From positions 1-64,000 of the forward strand of contig JAACJM010000301.1 of the NCBI GenBank assembly GCA_013368315.1: DNA of 64,000 bases, written 5' to 3'. The notes beneath the pieces are model-generated. The model was not told where the DNA came from and made no database searches. It worked only from the letters and a program-made list of their open reading frames with translations. The stretch is from Tetrapyrgos nigripes (lineage: Eukaryota > Basidiomycota > Agaricomycetes > Agaricales > Campanellaceae). Both the position numbers and the translations under genes were made by a program. Shown in pieces: positions 56,190 through 64,000 of the stretch. Each line of letters opens with the position of its first letter. Position 1 is the first letter of the stretch.

Positions 56190-57800
56190 GTACATACTTA
56201 CATATTTCAATAGCTAATCCAACCATACAGCATGACTCCCTCCTATAATTCTTTCTGTTCCTTTTTCCATGCCTGAAGCCATACTGGCTCCCAATGCCCC
56301 AGTTCCATGCTCGGACCAACCACCCAGCCCCACCCGTCCCATTCGAGAATACGCACACCTTAACCTCATTCAGGTAATCCCTCTGATAGGGACCCAAGCA
56401 AAGCAGTATCAGAATTCTTTGAAAGGAGAATGTATACAGTGCCTTCTTCTCCGTCTTTAGTTTCGTTGAGTGTAAGTTAAGAGGTGGCATTGGTATCTTC
56501 CTATGCCCATGAAGACACAAGCTGGAATTCCTTGGCGTAGAAATCAATAGCATGGGCTCTTCCTCATGATGTTGGGGCTTCATTGTGTTCTACGCTGACT
56601 TCTAGTATCTCCACATTTTTTCCTTCTACTCCTGCTGCTGAAGCCAATGAAGAAGCCAATGATTCCTTAACAAAATCCCTGTCCACATCCAACTCGAACA
56701 CGCTGGTCTACCCTCTGTCTTCCTGCTTACCTCCTTGAGTGGTTGCCCAGATAGTACATGGAATCGGACGTAAAGGTGTAGAAGATGCGAGGAGAGTATC
56801 GCCACCAAGGCGGGAACAGACATGTGAATTGTTAGGCTTGAAGGTAACGGGTGTAGATGATAATTTGGCTAAATGAGGAGGAAGTAGTGTATGCGAGGGG
56901 AGATGTGTCAGGTAAAGTGAAGAGCTGGATATTAAGTAGCTGTCAAGGAAGTTGGGTGCGAAAGGAAGAAGGAAGAAGACATGAAGATTAGTGAGCGTTT
57001 TGGTGGTAGAAAGCAACGGGTAGAATAATAAAAAGCGATGTAAAATGTGGGAAGAAAGACGAATGCTTCGACGTGGAGTCCTGAACTTGATTGACAGGGT
57101 GGATACGCAAAATGATATATTATTATCAGCTCTATAACGCTAGGCGACAGTACATTACATGCTACGCTTATGTCTTGTAGAAAATTCCCCCACCCTGTAC
57201 GCGTTTCAAGCACAGCTAGACGAGATGAGTGATTTAGCCATCAGATCTTCCGTGTCACACAGTATGTTCTCCAGTAAGGATGCCAAGCGATATACGACAT
57301 GTAGAGGAGTGATAAAATGAATGATGTATAAATATATCTGGGACTCGACGATGGGACGAAAAGAAAGTAAAAAGGATGAAGGATTTAGTACTGAGGTATT
57401 ACTCACTGTGCTCAGTGACACTGTACAGCTCCTTGCCATTTCGATGTAATTTTGATATTTCCAGGTCCATCATATGCGTTTCTTCCTAGAGAGGGAGGAG
57501 AGTGAGTAGACTGGTTGGTTGTTGTGTGTATGGTTTGTTGAAAGGAGACGAATGAAGTCCAGGGATAAAGGAAGAGAGAATTCGATGCCATGTTAGCCGT
57601 AGCACTACAACTATCAGGGGGACGTAGAGGCCAGAGGCAGACGTAGTACGAGGGCAATCCACGTCTTATGAGCCGTCTCCAATTCGCCTTCCGAAAAGAG
57701 TACGAAAGGAACGGCTGGATCTTCTCCAACCATTGAGTAGAGGATTGATTCAGGACAACACAAGTACTGGTGCGACGGTCTGGACCAAAGAAAGCGACCG
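56190..57800 (-). pseudogene. Unidentified tandem-type gene, unit 4 (block B)
   Basis: Single copy after NLR2 of the unit found three times after NLR1. It keeps RKANWRRLIRRGLP, SQIYLYIIHFITPLHVVYRLASLLENIL, the STPVTF and GGDTLL segments and the C-terminal ALYTFSFQRILIL frame. It lacks the GPSMGI part of the serine run and has other small deletions. Sequence similarity to units 1-3 ends near 57820. Confidence 0.45.
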
Positions 57801-59379
57801 ATTAGTCAGAGGAATACGGACCGCTCCCTTCTATACACTCGGCATGTTGCTCCCCGCACTCCAACACCCTTGCACCCACTCTCAACGCCAACGTCAATCC
57901 ACCTGTCATGACCAATTGATCGGACTTCTATAAGGCTTCGATGGGTACCTGAAGCGCCTCTCACATAAGGCGTTTAGCGTATTTCCGGGCAGTTTGATGC
58001 CCTTTGATGCATTGATGTATTACTCCCGCCTCTAAGTCGTTATTCACTTTTTAAGGAACGAAAAGCGTTCAAGTGAGTTATTAGAGTATCAAATCTGGTT
58101 AGACTTAGTACATCACTTGTCGACTTCCATCGCGTGCGGCGCTGATGCCCCGGCCGTGACCACTGACCTTAAGTGCCTTCACTGAGAAGTATAACCAAAA
58201 CAATACCTTATCAAAAATATAATTCCACTTGCAGTGAGTGTCCGGCAACATGCATTTGGTTGTATGGCGTTAGTGAGACTGCGGTCTGTGGTAAGTGCGC
58301 TGGTGCAGCGGTCAGGACTGAGCCGTGAGAATTCAATCAGGCATGATAAAAAAGGAAGGTGCGCACTTCGGGATCTGTCGGGGTGACCATTTGTATGACC
58401 GCCTTTCGTCATAGCTTCAACGATCACATATATTTTCCCTTGCGGTTATGTTCATTAGGGTAGTATTATATACACTCTTTATTTTATCGGATATGCATGA
58501 GTATATAGAGTGTTTGGGGCATGTTTTCAGCATCATTATGTGCGCCACTGCGTACAGTCTGTCGTGCGGGTGGTCTACACCAGCGATAGAGGGTCATATG
58601 GTACCACTAAATTACCCATGTAGGCCAGGTATATCATATAAGTCATGTACAATTTACTGGAATGAAAAATGCCTTCAAACCTACGGGATCTTGTTAAAGA
58701 ACATTGTTCACCTTGTTGCAAATTTGTGACTTTACGACTTTTTCAAAAAGAAACATTGCTTCATAATTACTTTATATATTGAAAGTATGCATAAATTTAC
58801 CATGCCTGCCATCATTGCTAATGCTAGCAATGACTGTGGAAGATGCAAGAGAGTTGCTTGACTCACAGAGGAGGGACTGGTGACATCACGAAAAATGTAA
58901 AATGATTGTCAGGTAATGCAAGGCCAATCTCGACATACCTAAGCATAGCAAGCCTATCAGATCAGGCAGTTCTGCTTTAATTGGGTAAACAAATGAGCAA
59001 TATGAGCAGGGAATATCGGGCGAGGTATGCCCAGATATTCCCTACCATATGAGATATGCCTCCACCCTGAAGGTAGAGCTTATCAGGGTATACCTCACAT
59101 GGTAGGCTATACCGGACAATACCCTTTCGGTCAGGCATTGTATACTGAGATGCTCAAGGAATAATATTCTGTATCACTCGCAATCAAACAATTCATAATA
59201 AAAGAGAATACAACTTGCATTTAACATTATACATAGCAATAGACAACAATAAGAATTAGTACAGTAATCTGGATAGCAACGTCAAGCATAGCACAGAGAC
59301 AGCGTAGCAAAGAGTCCGAGAGTCCAAGAAACTAAAAAGAAAACTAAAAAGAAAATCCTCACAAGAAAACACAAACACT
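57801..59379. other. Intergenic, no supported gene
   Basis: The two longest frames (58179-58427 minus and 58448-58729 plus) have no family features. A stretch at about 59010-59150 holds several partly inverted motifs (GGTATGCCCAGATATTCCC, CCATATGAG..CTCACATGG), possibly a decayed MITE. From 59180 it becomes the 3' flank of the next gene. Confidence 0.45.
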
Positions 59380-61575
59380 TCAGTCGTCGTCCCCATCCTG
59401 GTCCTGGTCCTCATCCCGTTCCTGGTCCTGTTCCTGGTTCTCGTCATCCTCATGTGTATACTCGTCATCCTCATCTGGGTACTCGTTGTCAGCTTGGTGT
59501 CCCGTAACGTCACCATCTTCTTCAATTACCAGTGCCGAGCTAGAAGCACGACTTGAGGGAGGTGCGGCGTTGGTCTTGGTCTTGGTCTTGGCCTTGTCGG
59601 TGTCGGACTTGGATCTGGAGGGAGGTGCGTTGGTCTTGTCCTTGGCTTTGTCAGTGTCGGACTCGGATTCAGAAGCATCGGCTTCTTCCATAAGTCGAGA
59701 AAAGCGGCTACCCTTGAGAGGGCCGACAGTCATCTCCTTGGTCCCACCGGCACCATGAAAGACCTCCCTGTGAGAAAGGATGTTAGCAAGAGAAAGAGAG
59801 CGAGAGAAAAAAGAGAAAGAACAAAAAAAAAAAAGAGAAAAGAAAAGCATGCTTACTTGTTCCACCATTTGAGAATGGCCCGAGATCCCTTACGACCAGA
59901 CCTGAAGTACCGAATGGTACCCCAATAGAATTCCTTGACATTGAAACCGTGGTCCATATGACCCCAGGTGGTCTGTGACGATAGCAGGAACCGCGTCTAG
60001 GAAGGTTCTTAGTAATATGCATGTCAAAATAAAAGAGGAAGTCAAAAACGTTACCTGAACGACAACGTATGCGATATCCTCAGGAGTGATCTCTGTCATA
60101 CCATGGCGATGAGAGACCGGAGACTTTGTCTTGGTGTTGTTGTTCTTCTTGACACCGGATGAGAAGTATATGTGATTGCAAACCTAGGGGGACCAAAAGT
60201 CAACGTCAGCGAGTATTAATGCAAAAGACAGTACGCACGCGAACAAGGAGTGGACCTTGGAAGAGGCCAGAAATGGGGTCGTCGTCATCGATGAGCTCTT
60301 CGTCATAAAGGAAGGTTGCCCATTCAGACCAATGTTTGCTGCCGGACCCACTCAGCACGTTGTCCATGTACCTGAGTATAAACATGATCAAATCGTAGCA
60401 ATGGAAATAGGAAGGCGACGCACGTTTCTGGGTCATCATCAAACTCCTCTAGGTCATCAATAGGACACAATAGACGGGCGGTAGCCTTGTCGTACCAGCC
60501 CATACCTGACTTGGACCACAGCTTGATTCGTGTTGCACCAGGTTTGGCGAGTAACTTGTCCATATCACGCTTGATCTTGCCAGTGTCGTCCGATCTTGCT
60601 CTTAAAGCATGGAATTGCATCTGTAACAAACAACGGGGGTAGAGGATGAGTGGTAGTAAGTGGAAGACAACAAAAAAAAGACTCGGAGGACGTACTATTT
60701 TCGTGTAGTCTCGGACAGCATTCACATTAATCTCGTCATCTGCACCAGCGTTGTTCTCAGTATCGTCCTGGGTGCTGACGAAGAGCTTCTTCAAATCGTG
60801 GAAGTTGGAGTCGTTGTCCTCCAAAAGTCGTTGGTAAACCTCGAGCGCACGTCTGAGAGCTAGAGAGTGAGTACATGTGCATAGTAAAGTCATTTAAAAA
60901 GACTCACTCTTGCGTAGGATTCGGCTTCTTGGTTTTCTTCTTCTTCTTCTGTGATTGTGGTGCATCGTTGGTAGCGGCATTGGAGGTATTGGGGTCATTG
61001 TTAGCGGCGGTGGTGGCGGCAGCCTCAGCAGCATCTTGAGAGGCTTTGAGACCGGTTAAAACAATGTCGTGAGCGTTGATCCATAGATCTGCGCGTCTTA
61101 TGAACCAACGTCCAGCACATTTTGCAGATCTACAGGAGAAATGAGATAATGAACGATAAGGAGATAAACAACGAGAAAGAACTTACATTGTCTTCGGGTC
61201 AGTATCTGAGTCGTCATCGGAATCGCTACCCTCGTCCTCAGGAGTTGCCGCCTTTTTCTTCTTGCGAGATGCTGTACTAGGACCAGTCTGCTTGCGTTTA
61301 GATGTACGCGTCTCGGGCTGAGCAGATGGTTGCTCTGCGCTATTGTCATCGAAATTGAGGAGGTCGCCGACGTTAGGGAGGGGTTGTTCTATCTCGCTAG
61401 TGTCCTGGGTCGTCTTCCGCTTCTTGCTGCACTTGTCCTTCTGGGTCTTGTCCTTGGTTTTGCTCTTGCTATTTTCCTTGTCAGCTCTCTTCTTCCTTTT
61501 CGAGGCCTGAGACAGAGAGTCGTTGACAGGAGAGCTGTCCGGGATGACTGAAGCAGAGTGCTTTGAGGTGGGCAT
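59380..61575 (-). CDS. DUF6698-like protein (584 aa, 8 exons)
   Basis: Eight exons join in frame: 61575-61187, 61129-60908, 60852-60696, 60620-60424, 60371-60239, 60183-60055, 59996-59857 and 59767-59380 (585 codons with stop). The N-terminus is a basic Ser/Lys-rich tail (KRKKRADKENSKSKTKDK) and an acidic run. The core has AGRWFIRRADLWINAHDIV, ALEVYQRLLEDNDS, a MGWYDKATARLLCP segment, ISGLFQGPLLVR, HGMTEITPEDIAYVVVQTRF and EFYWGTIRYFRSG..LKWWN. The C-terminus is strongly acidic. The HGMT..ITP..IAY and WWN pattern is what I recall of the fungal DUF6698 family, whose function is unknown. It is divergent to the Plavaka transposase with 236 bp between starts, so it may be its passenger or an adjacent repeat-associated gene. 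Confidence 0.7.
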
Positions 61576-61811
61576 GGAGGAGGAGCTGGTTGGAGGGAAA
61601 GAAGCGACGCGCGGCCTTTAATCGATATCACAAGTCACGGGTCACGTGCAGTGACTTTACGCTTCTTTCTTCACTTCTTCTTTTGCAAGTCTTGCTCTCC
61701 TCGTCGCATTGCGCAGTACAGAAACGCGAAATCAATGTGAGAGCTATTATACAGAGAGATACTTGAGGTGTAGAACATCTTACATTTTTCTCACCATTAT
61801 AGCTCATCAAA
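61576..61811. promoter_or_regulatory. Shared divergent promoter region (236 bp)
   Basis: It separates the two oppositely oriented start codons (61575 minus, 61812 plus). A GTCACGTG-type E-box core is present near 61640. No TATA box is evident. The bidirectional role is inferred from geometry. Confidence 0.4.
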
Positions 61812-64000
61812 ATGCCGTGGCAATGTGAGCATTGCGACGATAATGTCGTAAATGACACTTCACGAGCTGTTCAAGCGCACCTGAGAGGCTGCAGTCGCTA
61901 TCAGGAGTCTTTGAAACATATGCAAGGGGCTCAAGTACGCAAAACCGTGAAAAGAGCAGTAAAGAAAGTGAAAAAGGTAGCATTTTACGTATGTTAGATA
62001 CTGTATCACTACTCTGACTGTTTTAAAAGGTCACTATTGCTTCAACGTCAAACCAGACACCTCGTAACTTTGAGTCTCTTTCTGTTTCTCAACCCAAAAA
62101 CGAGTGTAAGTATTTATTGCTATTGATTAGTGTTCGTTTTGACAGATGTGTAATTTTACAGACTCGGATCCCATCCCTGATGTATACATGCATGAAGAAT
62201 CGCATTCCGACTTGGAGCCCGACTCTATCATGACAGGGACTCGATCAGAACCTGAACCCGAAGTGACCTCGAGACCACGTCATACTATTCGCGTTCCCGC
62301 ACAGTGGAATGATTTCAATTACAACGAAAATCGTAATATTACTCAACTCGTACCTCAAGTTCAAGCTGATCCCAAACCTCTCATAGATGAGAACGCTACA
62401 AATACCCCCACTCCATCACCCACATCATCACCTGCTCCATTCATTCCCACCCAGCATACAACTGATCCAGATCAGTTTTGCGTTTTCCGCATATATCAAA
62501 CCCTTCCTGGTCAATATCCCCACATATCAGAGACTGACGGCCTCGGAGATGCCCCCACCTTTGCCGTAGCAGATGACGCAAAGCAGTACCTTGCTAATGC
62601 ACATCTCGAACTTTCCACAGACGATAAATGTGACCAAGAGGACGAGGATAGCGATAACTGGTTTGCACCGTTCCTGAATCCCTCGTCCTTTCGCCTTACC
62701 AATTGGTATACCGAGGCGAATGGGAATCTCAGTTGTGCACACGTTGATCGTCTTCTTGATAATGTTCTCAGGAAGGACAATTTTGATTTGGCTGATCTTT
62801 CCGACTTTCATACTGCTAGAGAGGTTGAACGCTTGGACCAGCCCAAGAATGGCGATACGAGCACCATCTTCTCTTCTCATATCTGGACCGAGGGCTCAGT
62901 TCATATTTCCCTTCCTTGTACTGGGAGTAGTGGAAGCGAGGCAGATGCTCCTACTTTGGAAATTAAAGGTGTACATCGACGCAGCTTTGTCGAAGTTATA
63001 CGTACAGCCTTTGAAGATGCCGGGTTTCTCAAATTTTCGTTGTCTGGGTTCCAGGAGTATTGGAAACCTACCCCAGACTCGCTTCCTGACCGGCTGTACA
63101 GCGAGGTTTACACAGCCGATGAATACTTGGATGCTGAGTGTGAGCTCCTAGAGCAGGAGCAGCAAATGTTATCCGAGTTTCAGCACAAATCAGGTTTGCA
63201 CTCTCCTTCTACATCGAGCTCTGAGTCTGACTTGTCTCTCTCTCATCTAATTCTGGGCTGAGTTCAGACTCATCAGGCTCGAATTCTAACCCAGATTCAA
63301 GTATGGACTCATCTTCTGACTCGGAGTCTGATTCGAATTCAGATTCGCCTTCCGATTCTAACTCTGATTTGAGTTCAGATTCATCTTCTGGTTCTAACTC
63401 TAATTCAAGTTCGAATTCATCTTCTGGGTCATCCAGTACCAGCTCCAAGTCATCGTCATCATCATCTTATCCCTCATACAAACATCCAAAACCCATTCCC
63501 CCGCCCCTCGATGACCCTTCCGCTCCAATTCCATGGTTAATGGTCCCGATCATGATCTATTCAGATGCGACTCGCGTCAATACTTTTGGGAATACATCGT
63601 TATGGCCAATCTATATATATTTCCTCGGATTATCAAAGTATGCACGGGTCAAGCCATCTTCCGGTGCAGCGCATCATTTTGCGTACATTCCATCAGTGAG
63701 TATCTAGTCATTATTTGTGTGTTTCAAGGGCTGATAGTCCTTTCAAGCTACCAAACATCCAAGATATATATCAAAAGCATTTTGAGACTGCAGCATCAAG
63801 TGAAGTATTGACTCATTTGAAGCGCGAGTTGATGCAAGCGATATGGTTTTTTACTCTTGGATGACGGTTTTGTCAAAGCATGTATTCATGGACTACTTGT
63901 TCTCTGCGCTGATGGTATCTGGAGACGTCTATTCCCTCGCATAATTGTGTACTCCGCCGACTATCCTGAGAAGTATGTATCTTTTTATATTTTTCTTCTC
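61812..64000 (+). pseudogene. Plavaka transposase, 5' part, with frame breaks
   Basis: This is a DDE-type transposase of the Plavaka group (CACTA-related, described from basidiomycetes). Exon 1 (61812-61976) encodes a zinc-finger-like start, CEHCDDNVVNDTSRAVQAHL; exon 2 is 62030-62105; exon 3 starts at 62162. Family blocks follow: FCVFRIYQTLPGQYP, WFAPFLNPSSFRLTNW, VDRLLDNVLRKDNFDLADL and HRRSFVEVIRTAFEDAGF, then a Ser/Asp low-complexity tract and IMIYSDATRVNTFGNTSLWP (probable first catalytic Asp), LSKYARVKPSSGAAHH, LTHLKRELMQAIW. The frame breaks in the TCTCTCTCTC run near 63234-63243 (stop at 63259-63261) and again near 63846, where a T run precedes CTCTTGGATGACGG. The gene continues past the window end. 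Confidence 0.85.
63235..63470 (+). repeat. Ser/Asp-coding low-complexity tract
   Basis: An imperfect TCTGAtTC(G/A)-type microsatellite codes for SSDSES/SNSDS repeats on the plus strand and an acidic E/L run on the minus strand. It lies in the linker between the N-terminal and catalytic parts of the Plavaka protein and contains the first frame break. Confidence 0.8.

Noticed and set aside
58230..58330. Possible tRNA-like segment
   Set aside because: No cloverleaf with proper acceptor and T-arm pairing could be built by eye.
58448..58729. 93-codon plus frame with Cys and Tyr residues
   Set aside because: It has no family motif, no partner copy in the window, and lies in AT-rich intergenic sequence; chance is sufficient.
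1..64000. CRISPR arrays, operons and ribosome binding sites
   Set aside because: Spliced genes and eukaryotic transposons exclude a prokaryotic reading. Regular repeats here are WD40 coding units or tandem gene units.

Overview
This window reads as nuclear DNA of a filamentous basidiomycete, most likely an Agaricomycete. Introns are short (about 45-70 nt, GT-AG). The content is typical of accessory, repeat-rich mushroom chromosomes: a Ty1/copia tail, a KDZ transposase, two kinds of EnSpm/CACTA (tnp2-like) transposons, a Plavaka transposase, and NACHT-WD40 NLR-type receptor genes. I recognised no housekeeping gene, rRNA or tRNA.

Layout. 1-1254 is the 3' end of a decayed copia element with its LTR. 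About 2.2-13.2 kb is a decayed multi-gene DNA transposon. It has a KDZ transposase (minus, 3687-6888), a divergent dioxygenase-like remnant, two more accessory gene remnants, and related inverted terminal modules (3355-3640 and 12845-13085). A 279-bp foldback MITE (9402-9680) has inserted into it. 13.2-15.6 kb has no supportable gene. 15915-24629 is an EnSpm/CACTA element with an 11-bp TIR and an ATT target duplication, carrying three multi-exon genes.

From 24.6 to 57.8 kb the window is built from two related blocks. Each has degenerate EthD-like (dimeric alpha/beta barrel) gene copies, then a NACHT-WD40 gene, then about 1.65-kb units holding an unidentified minus-strand gene. Block A carries NLR1 (26691-31038) and is followed by three tandem units (31.6-36.6 kb) and two further 1.66-kb EthD-containing units (37.0-40.3 kb). 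Block B carries NLR2 (51261-55685) and one unit (56.2-57.8 kb). Block B is split by a 9-kb palindromic transposon composite (41636-50637): a complete 6.1-kb tnp2-like element (44490-50637) joined to an inverted 2.85-kb copy of its own transposase end, all flanked by a 7-bp duplication. Block A preserves the empty site.

59.4-64.0 kb holds a divergent pair: an intact eight-exon gene of DUF6698-like type (minus) and a Plavaka transposase (plus) with frame breaks that runs off the window.

Functionally, the transposons encode their own mobilisation proteins. The NLR pair would be intracellular non-self or pathogen sensors (NACHT NTPase switch plus 14 WD40 repeats). Each NLR is interrupted by a different lesion in the linker between NACHT and WD40. 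Exon boundaries given here were placed by eye from GT-AG sites and frame continuity; no transcript or database search was available.
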